From the NCBI GenBank assembly GCA_049522565.1, contig JBEKNT010000149.1:1-14346 (forward strand): 14,346 bases of DNA, given 5' to 3'. The first letter of the stretch is position 1. Every line of letters starts with the position of its first letter. The notes beneath the pieces are model-generated. The model did not search any database. It was not told the origin of the DNA and was given only the letters and a program-made list of their open reading frames with translations. The DNA is from JASHVB01 sp049522565 (GTDB lineage: Bacteria > Pseudomonadota > Alphaproteobacteria > Acetobacterales > Acetobacteraceae). Below, piece by piece: positions 1 to 7,019 of the stretch. A program made the position numbers and the translations under genes.

Positions 1-6
1 AGATGG

Positions 7-29
7 CCGGGTCAAGCCCGGCCATGACG
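7..29 (+). repeat. REP-like palindromic repeat, family A copy 1
   Basis: This 23-nt unit contains the hairpin core GGCCGGG, loop TCAAG, CCCGGCC and ends in ATGACG. The same 23 bases occur exactly at 7071-7093 and, inverted, at 7015-7037. It lies about 70 bp before the acyl-CoA synthetase start. Similar intergenic palindromes are common in alphaproteobacterial genomes; no function can be read from it beyond possible RNA folding. Confidence 0.8.
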
Positions 30-60
30 AGGGAAGCGCCGGTGCGTCTCCATGACTATG

Positions 61-76
61 GGGTCAAGCCCGGCCA
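61..76 (+). repeat. Degenerate partial copy of repeat family A
   Basis: The 16 bases GGGTCAAGCCCGGCCA match the core of the repeat at 7-29 in the same orientation. The 5' base and the 3' ATGACG end have diverged, so the hairpin is weakened. It ends 14 bp before the ribosome binding site of the acyl-CoA synthetase, within that gene's probable leader or promoter region. Confidence 0.65.
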
Positions 77-100
77 CGGCGGAATGAGCGGGAGGCAATC

Positions 101-1792
101 ATGACAGCGGAAGCGTTCAAGGCGGCACGCGAGTTCCTGTTCACGCACCGCGCCGACTACGCCACGGTGCATGCCCAATTCCGCTGGCCGCAGCTCGAAC
201 ATTTCAACTACGCGCTCGACTGGTTCGACGCCGAGCTGGCGCACGGCCCGCACGCCAACCAGCTTGCACTGAAGATCGTCGGCGACGGTGCCGCGGCATG
301 CAGCTTCGCCGAACTCTCCGCCGCGTCCAACCAGGTCGCCAATGGTTTGCGCGCGCTCGGCGTCAGGCGCGGTGAGCGCATCCTGCTGATGCTCGGCAAC
401 GTCGTGCCGCTATGGGAGGTGATGCTCGCCGCAATGAAGCTCGGTGCCGTCGTCATCCCGGCGACCACGTTGCTTTCCGCCTACGACCTCAAGGACCGGT
501 TCGAGCGCGGCCGCGTGCGCCACCTGGTCGCCAACGCCGCCGACGCGCCGAAATTCGACGGCCTCGATCCCAGCGTCACGCGCATCGCGCTGGGCGACGC
601 ACCCGCCGGCTGGCATCGCTACGACGATCTGCGCAGCGGGCCGACGACGTTCGCCGCGGACGCGCCGACCAAGGCGACCGACCCGCTGCTGCTGTATTTC
701 ACCTCCGGCACCACGTCCCGCCCCAAGCTGGTGGAGCACAGCCACCAAAGCTATCCGGCCGGCCACCTTGTCACCATGTACTGGATCGGCTTGCAGCCGG
801 GCGACATGCACCTGAACATCTCCTCGCCCGGCTGGGCGAAGCACGCCTATAGCTGCTTTTTCGCCCCCTGGAACGCCGGCGCAACGGTGTTCATCGCCAA
901 CCAGCCGCGCTTCAACGCGCGCGGCATGCTGGGGGCGATCGTCGAGAACAAGGTCACCACGATCTGCGCTCCGCCGACGGTATGGCGCATGTTTGTTCAG
1001 GAGGACATGGCGCAGTACAAGACCGCGCTGCGCGAGGTCCTTTCCGCCGGCGAACCGTGCAATCCCGAGATCATCGAGCATGTGCAGCGGGTCTGGGGCC
1101 TGACGGTGCGCGAGGGCTACGGCCAGACCGAGACCACCTTGCAGATCGGCTGCTTCCCCGGCCAGACCGTCAAGCCCGGCTCGATGGGCCTGGAAGCTCC
1201 CGGCTACAACATCCGCCTGCTGGATGCCGAAGACAACGCCGTGGAGGAGGGAGAAATCTGCATCGACCTGAACCCGCCGCCGGTCGGACTGATGCGCGGT
1301 TACCAGAATGACGACGGCTCGTTCGTCCCGCTGGGCCGCAACGCCTATCGCACCGGCGACGTCGCGACGCGCGATGCCGACGGCTACTACACCTATGTCG
1401 GCCGCGCCGACGACGTGTTCAAAGCCTCGGACTACCGCATCAGCCCGTTCGAACTGGAAAGCGCGCTGATCGAGCATGCGGCGGTCGCCGAAGCCGCTGT
1501 GGTGCCGGCGCCGGATGCGATGCGGCTCGCGGTGCCGAAGGCCTACGTGACGCTGACCGCGGGCACGCCGGCCGATCGCGACACGGCGCTGTCCATCTTC
1601 CGCCATTTGCGGGAGCGGCTGTCGTCGTTCAAGCGGGTGCGGCGGATCGAATTCGCCGAACTGCCGAAGACCATCTCCGGCAAGATCCGCCGTGTCGAAC
1701 TGCGCCAGGCGGAAGCGGCACGCGTGGCACAAGGCACCCGGGCGGCGGGCGAATTCCGCGAGGAGGACTTCCCGGAGCTGTCCCGAACCTGA
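101..1792 (+). CDS. AMP-forming acyl-CoA synthetase (medium-chain/acetyl-CoA synthetase-like)
   Basis: 563 aa, a full-length ANL-superfamily adenylating enzyme, expected to activate a carboxylic acid to its acyl-CoA through an acyl-AMP intermediate in the cytoplasm. Visible motifs are the phosphate loop TSGTTSRPK (residues 201-209), SAGEPCNPEI (315-324), the ATP-binding EGYGQTET (338-345), YRTGD (416-420), the hinge region DDVFKASDYRISPFE (437-451) and the C-terminal PKTISGKIRR with the predicted catalytic lysine K528. The Ser in the loop (TSGTTS rather than TSGTTG) and the SDYRISPFELES block are, from family memory, usual for this subgroup and not defects. The ATG at 101 is chosen because GGAGG lies at 91-95 with a 5-nt spacer. 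It stands alone on + and converges on the small gene ending at 1849. Substrate is unknown; benzoate/aryl or short- to medium-chain acids are possible. Confidence 0.93.
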   Translation: MTAEAFKAAREFLFTHRADYATVHAQFRWPQLEHFNYALDWFDAELAHGPHANQLALKIVGDGAAACSFAELSAASNQVANGLRALGVRRGERILLMLGNVVPLWEVMLAAMKLGAVVIPATTLLSAYDLKDRFERGRVRHLVANAADAPKFDGLDPSVTRIALGDAPAGWHRYDDLRSGPTTFAADAPTKATDPLLLYFTSGTTSRPKLVEHSHQSYPAGHLVTMYWIGLQPGDMHLNISSPGWAKHAYSCFFAPWNAGATVFIANQPRFNARGMLGAIVENKVTTICAPPTVWRMFVQEDMAQYKTALREVLSAGEPCNPEIIEHVQRVWGLTVREGYGQTETTLQIGCFPGQTVKPGSMGLEAPGYNIRLLDAEDNAVEEGEICIDLNPPPVGLMRGYQNDDGSFVPLGRNAYRTGDVATRDADGYYTYVGRADDVFKASDYRISPFELESALIEHAAVAEAAVVPAPDAMRLAVPKAYVTLTAGTPADRDTALSIFRHLRERLSSFKRVRRIEFAELPKTISGKIRRVELRQAEAARVAQGTRAAGEFREEDFPELSRT

Positions 1793-1848
1793 ACCGCCGG
1801 CTCAACCGCCGCGGCGCAATCATCGCTCCGACCCAGGCCGCAGGGACG

Positions 1849-2037
1849 TCATCCGCCATTGTGCGATTCAGTGACCGCAGGGCTGTCGCCCGATTGCGCC
1901 GGAAGACCGGCGGCTGCCAGCACCTCGTTTACCAGTGCCATCAGACGACGTGCCGACTCCGGGTCGCGCGTCTGGCTGGCCACTTCGCCAAGCCGCCGGG
2001 CCAATTCCACCATGGAAAGGTCGTCACCCATCCTCAT
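1849..2037 (-). CDS. Small helical protein, twin 1 (unknown function)
   Basis: 62 aa, cytoplasmic by composition, with no membrane segment. The core SMVELARRLGEVASQTRD (residues about 8-25) followed by ESARRLMALVNEVLAAAG looks like two amphipathic helices. It aligns with the neighbouring small protein (2185-2346) at 23 of 42 positions without gaps, which supports both as real genes. The frame stays open upstream to an ATG at 2118, but I choose 2037 because this start lines up with the paralog's N-terminus and leaves room for an FNR-type box at 2095-2108. The ribosome site is weak (CGGAAAC before ATG). An alternative start two codons in (2031) cannot be excluded. The C-terminal tail past the shared region is low-complexity. 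I do not recognise a named family; a regulated helical-hairpin protein is all that can be said. Confidence 0.68.
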   Translation of the reverse strand: MRMGDDLSMVELARRLGEVASQTRDPESARRLMALVNEVLAAAGLPAQSGDSPAVTESHNGG

Positions 2038-2094
2038 GTTTCCGTTGCTGAGCAAATTCTGCCCGTATCTCGACTGGTTTCTGCAAAGCTTGCA

Positions 2095-2108
2095 TTGATC
2101 TGCCTCAA
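2095..2108 (-). promoter_or_regulatory. FNR/FixK-type box upstream of twin 1 (9 of 10 match)
   Basis: On + this reads TTGATCTGCCTCAA, matching the established FNR/FixK/Anr consensus TTGAT-N4-ATCAA at 9 of 10 informative bases. Its centre is about 64 bp upstream of the chosen start at 2037. If it acts as a class II activator site (centre at -41.5), transcription would begin near 2060, giving a leader of roughly 23 nt. The -10 region that this predicts is weak. The site is supported mainly by the perfect equivalent in front of the paralog. Confidence 0.55.
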
Positions 2109-2135
2109 GGGCCGCCATGCACGCATGCGACGAGG

Positions 2136-2162
2136 CCGGACCGCGCGCCTGCGGAGGTCCGG
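2136..2162 (-). terminator. Hairpin between the twin genes, possible weak terminator
   Basis: CCGGACC (2136-2142) and GGTCCGG (2156-2162) form a perfect 7-bp stem with a 13-nt loop. It lies just past the stop of the upstream twin (2185) and before the FNR-type box of the downstream twin, where a terminator would separate two independently controlled units. No T-run follows on the - strand, so a classical intrinsic terminator is not demonstrated. Confidence 0.3.
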
Positions 2163-2184
2163 TTACCGCGGCTCGCCGCCGCCG

Positions 2185-2346
2185 TCAGTGGAGCCCGCCA
2201 CCCGGCGCCTGCGGCGGGTGACCGGCCGCAGTGAGTATCTCGTTCGCCAGTGCGATCAGCCTGGCCGCGGTGTCCCGGTCCTTCGTGTCGCTGGCTATTG
2301 CCGCAAGATCGCGGGCGAGCGCGAGCATGCAAAGCTTTTTGCGCAT
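2185..2346 (-). CDS. Small helical protein, twin 2 (unknown function)
   Basis: 53 aa: MRKKLCMLALARDL, then AAIASDTKDRDTAARL and IALANEILTAAGHPPQ, then a short Gly/Pro tail. It shares 23 of 42 aligned residues with the protein at 1849-2037; the shared pattern L-x-M-x-x-LAR-x-L, AS-x-T-x-D, RL-x-AL-x-NE-x-L-x-AAG suggests two packed helices. The ATG at 2346 is chosen over an upstream ATG at 2421 because a G-run (CCGGGGGGATG on -) sits just before it and because the upstream choice would run the coding region through a perfect FNR/FixK-type site. It probably forms its own transcription unit, upstream of twin 1 on the same strand. The box implies induction under low oxygen. The family is not recognised. 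Confidence 0.72.
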   Translation of the reverse strand: MRKKLCMLALARDLAAIASDTKDRDTAARLIALANEILTAAGHPPQAPGGGLH

Positions 2347-2371
2347 GACATCCCCCCGGAGAATTCCGGAA

Positions 2372-2388
2372 CGGATACGAAATATCCG
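2372..2388 (-). promoter_or_regulatory. Perfect inverted repeat over the predicted -10/+1 of twin 2
   Basis: CGGATACGAAATATCCG is a perfect 6-bp inverted repeat (CGGATA and TATCCG, 5-nt spacer). It covers the -10-like GATATT and the start point predicted from the FNR-type box at 2408-2421. A site here could bind a repressor, or it may simply be a promoter that happens to be symmetrical. Confidence 0.35.
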
Positions 2389-2407
2389 CAACCATCGGGA
2401 TGCCGCA

Positions 2408-2421
2408 TTGATCTGGATCAA
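2408..2421 (-). promoter_or_regulatory. Perfect FNR/FixK-type box upstream of twin 2
   Basis: TTGATCTGGATCAA matches TTGAT-N4-ATCAA at all 10 informative bases. Its centre lies 68 bp upstream of the start at 2346. With class II geometry the start point falls near 2373 and a -10-like GATATT (4 of 6 to TATAAT) sits at about the right place, 2386-2381. The family of regulators is known (FNR/Anr/FixK, oxygen-responsive); which one acts here, and whether it also affects the divergent gene at 2601, is inference. The site is 186 bp from that gene's start, too far for class II activation. Confidence 0.72.
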
Positions 2422-2600
2422 GCATTGCCAGGACGACGTCGTTGCTGCGCAGCATCGGACGGCCGCAGGGGCGCAAGCGCCTACCCTCGTATTACGTCGC
2501 CCAATCCGCGGGCTGCCGCCGCCATGGGATTCACGAGAATGTGTCCGGCTGGCACAACCAGAGCTTGCAAGACTCGGCCGGCGCTTGGCATAAGGTGCCG

Positions 2601-2822
2601 ATGCGCAAACATGTCCCGCTCAGCCAACGCACAACCGACGAGTTGAGGGCTCAGGCTGAGCTGTATCAGCAAATGGCAGCCACCGCCCGAACGCCCGAGG
2701 CGTTGCGTGGCCTGGAAAGCCTGGCAGTCCGGTTCGCCAGGCTGGCGGAGCAGCGTGCCGCGGCGGAAAGCCGCGGCGGGCGGGTGCCGCCTGACCTGGA
2801 GCTGTCGAACGCGGCGGACTGA
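2601..2822 (+). CDS. Small helical protein, loosely related to the twins
   Basis: 73 aa. After MRKHVPLSQRT it is almost entirely helical: DELRAQAELYQQMAATA, then RTPEALRGLESLAVRFARL and AEQRAA. The arrangement (MA-x-TA-x-TPEA followed by RGLESLAVRF) resembles short alphaproteobacterial proteins with a YxxMAxxARTPE-type pattern, and it more distantly resembles the two neighbours on the other strand (VASQTRDPESARRLMAL). The ATG at 2601 is chosen because AAGG lies 6 nt upstream and the N-terminus then begins MRK like twin 2; the frame extends to 2442 but that extension has no such support. It is divergent from twin 2 and precedes the glycosyltransferase by 187 bp. Function unknown. Confidence 0.66.
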   Translation: MRKHVPLSQRTTDELRAQAELYQQMAATARTPEALRGLESLAVRFARLAEQRAAAESRGGRVPPDLELSNAAD

Positions 2823-2842
2823 CCCGCCACCGCTTTGGCGGG
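2823..2842 (+). terminator. Hairpin directly after the small gene
   Basis: CCCGCCA and TGGCGGG form a perfect 7-bp stem with a 6-nt loop, starting at the base after the TGA at 2820-2822. The position suits a terminator separating the small gene from the glycosyltransferase module. No T-tract follows, so intrinsic termination is uncertain; it could instead stabilise the 3' end. Confidence 0.4.
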
Positions 2843-3009
2843 GCGACGGCAGCGTCGCGCGCCGCGCCTGATCCAGCCAGGGCGCCACCGGAAGGCCGCT
2901 ATTGCCGGCGACACCGCACGCAAGGCAGCGAGCGTTGCGGGGGTCGAAGCAGTTGCGTTACACTTGCCGCGCATCAGCGTCGGTCTTCGGTCGGGGACCG
3001 GGAGTCAAG

Positions 3010-4143
3010 GTGGCAGGACTGACGACGGGCGAAGCGCGGCAACCGACCACGGCAGCGCCGCTGATCATGCATGTGTTTCCCGGCTTCGGGGTGGGCGGCG
3101 CGCAGGTGCGCTTCGCCGCGCTGGCGAACCATTTCGGCGCCGGGTTCCGCCATATCGTCGTGTCGCTGGACGGCAATCTCGGCTGCCGCGAGCGGTTGCG
3201 ACCGGACCTCGACGTGAGCTTTCCCACGGTTGTCGCGCCGAAGCGGGCGACCTTCGGCAATGTGTGGCATTTCCGCCGTTTGCTGCGCGCCTGGCGCCCC
3301 GCGTTGCTGGTGACCAACAACTGGGGCGCGATCGAATGGGCGATGGCCGACCTGCTGCCGATCGCCCGCCACGTGCACATCGAGGACGGCTTCGGCCCGG
3401 AGGAACGCGACGGGCAACTCCCGCGCCGTGCGCTGATCCGCCGGCTGGTGCTGGCACGCAGCACCGTGGTCCTGCCGTCGCGCAATCTGCAACGCATCGC
3501 CACGACGATCTGGCGGCTGCCGGCGGACCGGGTGCGCTACATTCCGAACGGCATCGACCTGGAGCGGTTCGCCTCGGCGCGCGCCCCGTCCCGCGCGGTC
3601 GATGCACCGGCGGTGATAGGGACCGTCGCGGCCCTGCGCGCGGAAAAGCACCTTGGGCGCCTGCTGCGGGCGTTCGCCGCCGTCGGGCCGGCAGCGCGGC
3701 TGGTGATCGCCGGCGACGGGTCGGAACGTGCGGCGCTGGAGGACCTGGCGCAGTCGCTCGGGCTGCGGGAGCGCGTGCGGTTTACCGGACATGTCGACGA
3801 TCCGGCGCCGTTGTATGCCGGCTTCGACGTGTTCGCGCTGTCGTCCGACACCGAACAAATGCCGCTGTCGATGATCGAGGCGATGGCGGCCGGGCTGCCG
3901 GTGGCGGCGACCGATGTCGGCGACGTGCGCGCCATGCTGGCCGCGGAAAACGCGCCGTTTGTCGGCAAGCTGGACGCGGCGGATCTGGCCCGCTCGCTGA
4001 CCGTATTGCTCAACGATCCCGCGCTGCGCGCACGAATCGGGGCCGCCAACCAGGCGAAAGCGCGGGCCGAGTTCGACCAGGCGGCGATGTTCCGGGCCTA
4101 TGGCGCGCTGTGGCGCAATGACGCGCCGCCGGGAGCCGCGTGA
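3010..4143 (+). CDS. Glycosyltransferase family 4 (GT-B fold)
   Basis: 377 aa from a GTG start. The N-terminal domain begins after a short leader with IMHVFPGFGVGGAQVRFAAL (residues 19-38), the acceptor-side Rossmann start typical of GT4 enzymes. The linker IPNGIDLERF (178-187) leads into the donor domain VIGTVAALRAEKHLGRLLRA (202-221). The retaining-GT signature EQMPLSMIE (E282 to E290, EX7E) is followed by AMAAGLPVAATDVGD. It should transfer a sugar from a nucleotide donor to a lipid-linked or surface glycan at the cytoplasmic membrane face. GTG at 3010 is preferred to the ATG at 2902 because GGGAG lies at 3000-3004 with 5-nt spacing and the upstream extension is not family-like. Its stop overlaps the next gene's start (GTGA), so the two are translationally coupled. 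Donor and acceptor cannot be told. Confidence 0.92.
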   Translation: MAGLTTGEARQPTTAAPLIMHVFPGFGVGGAQVRFAALANHFGAGFRHIVVSLDGNLGCRERLRPDLDVSFPTVVAPKRATFGNVWHFRRLLRAWRPALLVTNNWGAIEWAMADLLPIARHVHIEDGFGPEERDGQLPRRALIRRLVLARSTVVLPSRNLQRIATTIWRLPADRVRYIPNGIDLERFASARAPSRAVDAPAVIGTVAALRAEKHLGRLLRAFAAVGPAARLVIAGDGSERAALEDLAQSLGLRERVRFTGHVDDPAPLYAGFDVFALSSDTEQMPLSMIEAMAAGLPVAATDVGDVRAMLAAENAPFVGKLDAADLARSLTVLLNDPALRARIGAANQAKARAEFDQAAMFRAYGALWRNDAPPGAA

Positions 4144-5231
4144 CCAGCATCGCCCTGCTGCCGGTGCCCGACTTCGCCGCGCTGGGCGAGCGCTGGCGCG
4201 CGCTGGAGGCGCAGGCCGATTGTTCGTTTTTCCAGAGCTGGACCTGGACCGGCTGCCTGGCCGAGGAGCGCTTTCCCGATCCTGTGCTGCTGGAGGTGCG
4301 ACAGGACGGGGAGACCGTCGCCCTCGCGCTGTTCAACCGGCGGCGGTTTCTGCGGCAGACGCTGCTGCTGGGCGAGACCGGAGATGGGGTCCGCGATACG
4401 CCGTTCATAGAGCATAACGGCGTGTTGGTGGCGCGGCAGGCTACGCCCGCCCTGCGGGACTGGCTGCGCGCCGCGCGGTGGGCGCCGCTGGGGACCGTGC
4501 GGCCCCTGGTGCCGCGCCGGCTGGTGCTGAGCGGCGTCGGCGAGGCAACGCTCGAAGCGGCGCGTGCCGCCGGGCCGGTGGCGATCCGGCGCAGCGGGGA
4601 GGCGCCCTGGATCGACCTGGCGCGGCTGCGCGCGGCGGGGGACGATTTCCTGGACGGGCTGAGCGCCAACAGCCGCTACCAGTTGCGTCGGTCGGACCGC
4701 GACTATGCGGCGCTTGGACCGCTGGCGGCACATCGCGCGGATACCGCGGCCACGGCGCATGGCTGGCTGGATGAGTTGGCGGCGCTGCACCAGGCGACCT
4801 GGACGGCGCGCGGCCATCCCGGCGCCTTCGCCCAGCCGTTCTTCGCGCGGTTCCACCATGCGCTGATCGATCGCGGCATGCTGCGCGGCGAGATCGATCT
4901 GCTGCGCGTGACGGCGGGTCGGCAGGTGGTCGGGCTGCTGTACAATTTCCGCTACCGGGGGCAGGCACTGGCCTATCAGGGGGGGTTCGACTACGCCGCC
5001 GCCGGCCGCCACCAGAAGCCCGGGCTAACCTGTCATCAGCAGGCGATCCGCCTCGCCGCCGCCGCCGGATTGAACCGTTATGATCTGCTCGCCGGCGAGG
5101 GGCGCTACAAGCGCAGCCTGGCGGATGGTACGACTCCGCTGCATTGGCTGGAGATCGGCGGGGGCGGATCGGTCGCCGCGCTGGGGCGGCGGATGGCGCA
5201 GCGCCTGCGGGCGAGATGGACCGAGCGGTAA
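4140..5231 (+). CDS. GNAT / FemAB-BioF2-like acyltransferase
   Basis: 363 aa, the size of the BioF2-like (CelD/BcsL-type) acetyltransferase group associated with exopolysaccharide genes. An N-terminal half with FFQSWTWTGCL (residues 30-40) precedes the acyltransferase half. That half shows LSANSRYQLRRSDRDY (174-189), a conserved Asn-Arg/Leu-Arg-Arg region, then VVGLLYNFRYRG (263-274), LAYQGGFDYAAAGRHQKPGL (277-296) and YDLLAGEGRYKRSLA (314-328), which match the family's C-terminal signature. It probably acylates a sugar or an aminoacyl/lipid intermediate in the cytoplasm. It starts with GTG, overlaps the glycosyltransferase by 4 nt and has GGGAG at 4131-4135, so it is coupled to that gene. 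It converges with the GMC oxidoreductase, 60 bp apart. Substrate unknown. Confidence 0.85.
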   Translation: MTSIALLPVPDFAALGERWRALEAQADCSFFQSWTWTGCLAEERFPDPVLLEVRQDGETVALALFNRRRFLRQTLLLGETGDGVRDTPFIEHNGVLVARQATPALRDWLRAARWAPLGTVRPLVPRRLVLSGVGEATLEAARAAGPVAIRRSGEAPWIDLARLRAAGDDFLDGLSANSRYQLRRSDRDYAALGPLAAHRADTAATAHGWLDELAALHQATWTARGHPGAFAQPFFARFHHALIDRGMLRGEIDLLRVTAGRQVVGLLYNFRYRGQALAYQGGFDYAAAGRHQKPGLTCHQQAIRLAAAAGLNRYDLLAGEGRYKRSLADGTTPLHWLEIGGGGSVAALGRRMAQRLRARWTER

Positions 5232-5291
5232 GGGTCCGTTGGGGAATAACTGCGCCAGGTAGCGCCGCGGGGTGGTTCGCATCGCCGTCGA

Positions 5292-6893
5292 TCACGCTGC
5301 CGCCGCCAGCGCCATGCGGGATGCCTTCTCGCCGATCATGATCGACGGCGCATTGGTGTTGCCCGAGGTGAGCGTCGGCATGATCGATGCGTCGGCGACG
5401 CGCAGGCCCTCCATGCCATGCACGCGGAGTTCGTTGTCCACCACGGCCATCGGGTCCGAGCCCATCTTGCAGGTGCCGACCGGATGGTAGGTGGTTTCGG
5501 CATTCTTCCTGACCCAATCGAGCAATTCGTCATCGGCCTGGATATTGACGCCGGGCGCGATCTCGTCGGTGGCGATGTCGCGCATGGCGGGTGCGGTCAT
5601 GATCCGCCGGGTGATGCGCATCGCTTCCAACGTCACCTCGCGGTCGAGCTGGGCGCTCATGAAGTTGAAGCGGATCGCCGGCGGCCGGTTCGGCTGTTTC
5701 GAAGACACATGAATGCTGCCGGTGCTTTCCGAGCGCAGGATGTTCATGATCGCGGTGATGCCGGATTTTTTCGCCAGCTTGAAATTCGGGTCGGCCAGGA
5801 AGGGAATCCAGGAGATCGCCGCATCCGGCGCATCCAGCCCGGCGCGGGTACGGATATAGGCGCGGATCGGCGACGCCGGCAGGCCGAGCAATCCCTTTTG
5901 GTTCAGCGCGTAATGCAGCGCCTGCCAGACCAGGCCGAGGCCGCGCGCCTTGTCGTTGTAGGTCATGCCGAGCGCGGCCGGCACCGTCCATTTCATGCGT
6001 GGCGAGTAATGATCGCGCAGGTTCTCGCCGACGCCCTTCAGCGCGTGGCGGACCTCGATGCCGAGGCTTTGCAGCAATTCCGGCTGGCCGATGCCGGACA
6101 GTTCCAGAAGCTGCGGCGAATTGATCGAACCGGCGCTGACGATGACTTCCCGGCCCGCGCGGGCTTCGCGTTGCTGGCCGTTGACGGTGTAGCGCACGCC
6201 GACGCAGCGCTTGCCTTCGATCAGCAGGCATTCGGTCAGCGCGTTGGCCTGGATCGTCAGGTTTGGCCGCCCGCGCGCGGGATCGAGATAGCAGTAGGCG
6301 GTGCTCATCCGGCGGCCCTTGCGGATTGTCGCCTGGGTCATGCCGATGCCGTCCTGCTTCGCGCCATTGTAGTCCCTGGTGTAGGCGATGCCGACCTCGC
6401 CGGCCGCCTTGATCAGCGCGTCGTATAGCGGTCCGGTCTCATTGCTCTCGGTGACCTTCAGCGGCCCGTTGCGGCCGCGGTATTCGTCGTCCGCATCACC
6501 CTGGTAGCTTTCCATGTCGCGGAAAATCGGCAGCACCTCGCGGTAGCTCCAGCCGCGATTGCCGAGTTGCGCCCAGGTATCGTAGTCCTGCGACTGGCCG
6601 CGCACGAAGACCATGCCGTTGATCGAGGACGAGCCGCCCAGCAGCTTGCCGCGCGGGACGGGAATGCGGCGCTGACCGGTGCCCTCGTCGGGCTCCGACG
6701 AATACAGCCAGTTGGCGGCAGGGTTTTCGATCAGCCTGGCGAATCCAACCGGGATGCGCGACCAGGGATGGCTTTCCCGTCCCGCCTCCAGCACCAGCAC
6801 CTTATATTTCGGGTCGGCACTCAGCCGGTTGGCGAGCACCGATCCGGCCGATCCCGCGCCCACCACGATATAATCAAAAACCTGGGTTGCCAT
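5292..6893 (-). CDS. GMC family FAD-dependent oxidoreductase (choline dehydrogenase-like)
   Basis: 533 aa, normal full length. The N-terminal dinucleotide-binding motif VGAGSAGSVLANRLS (residues 11-25) leads to VLVLEAG (32-38). GMC signature 1 is at 82-104 (GKLLGGSSSIN onwards) and signature 2 at 255-269 (GSINSPQLLELSGIG). The C-terminal catalytic region has YHPVGTCKMG (H470) and SGNTNAPSIMIGEKAS (N514), the His/Asn pair seen in choline oxidase and dehydrogenase relatives. It oxidises an alcohol to an aldehyde, passing electrons through FAD. Closeness to choline dehydrogenase does not prove choline as substrate, because alcohol dehydrogenases of polyethylene glycol and aliphatic alcohols share this layout, and no betaine-aldehyde dehydrogenase is present. 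The ATG at 6893 has GGAGGGG about 8 nt upstream. It lies downstream of the cupin-like gene on the same strand but beyond a repeat element, so it probably has its own promoter. Confidence 0.93.
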   Translation of the reverse strand: MATQVFDYIVVGAGSAGSVLANRLSADPKYKVLVLEAGRESHPWSRIPVGFARLIENPAANWLYSSEPDEGTGQRRIPVPRGKLLGGSSSINGMVFVRGQSQDYDTWAQLGNRGWSYREVLPIFRDMESYQGDADDEYRGRNGPLKVTESNETGPLYDALIKAAGEVGIAYTRDYNGAKQDGIGMTQATIRKGRRMSTAYCYLDPARGRPNLTIQANALTECLLIEGKRCVGVRYTVNGQQREARAGREVIVSAGSINSPQLLELSGIGQPELLQSLGIEVRHALKGVGENLRDHYSPRMKWTVPAALGMTYNDKARGLGLVWQALHYALNQKGLLGLPASPIRAYIRTRAGLDAPDAAISWIPFLADPNFKLAKKSGITAIMNILRSESTGSIHVSSKQPNRPPAIRFNFMSAQLDREVTLEAMRITRRIMTAPAMRDIATDEIAPGVNIQADDELLDWVRKNAETTYHPVGTCKMGSDPMAVVDNELRVHGMEGLRVADASIMPTLTSGNTNAPSIMIGEKASRMALAAAA

Positions 6894-6974
6894 TTTTCTT
6901 GCCCCTCCGCACGGACAGCACGATCTCGCGCTCGCATTTCCACCGCATTGCGACGGCCGTTACACCAGGCACCC

Positions 6975-7019
6975 TGACGATTGACCTTCCGCTGGTTCGC
7001 ACCGCCGCCTCAATCGTCA
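6975..7019. repeat. 10-bp perfect inverted repeat beside repeat family A
   Basis: TGACGATTGA (6975-6984) and TCAATCGTCA (7010-7019) are exact reverse complements separated by 25 nt. The right arm overlaps the beginning of the family A element. It lies about 80-125 bp upstream of the GMC start, so it could be a regulatory site, a hairpin in the leader, or an inverted duplication related to the repeat's arrival. Confidence 0.45.

Noticed and set aside
410..1732. A 440-codon open frame on - opposite the acyl-CoA synthetase
   Set aside because: It is low-complexity Arg/Gly/His-rich, has no motif, and lies fully antisense to a gene with clear catalytic motifs.
2550..2569. Sigma-54-like TGGCAC and TTGCA upstream of the small gene at 2601
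   Set aside because: The spacing between the two elements is 9 nt instead of the required 5, so the -24/-12 geometry is wrong.
2565..2594. Sigma-70-like TTGCAA, 18 bp, CATAAG before the gene at 2601
   Set aside because: Each hexamer matches only 4 of 6 and the start point would coincide with the ATG, making the ribosome site part of the -10; not convincing enough to annotate.
2835..4121. A 428-codon + frame overlapping the glycosyltransferase in another frame
   Set aside because: Composition is Arg/Gly/Ala-rich without motifs, whereas the other frame has all GT4 signatures and a good ribosome site.
5232..5291. Intergenic space between the convergent acyltransferase and GMC genes
   Set aside because: I looked for a bidirectional terminator and found no convincing stem with a T-tract.
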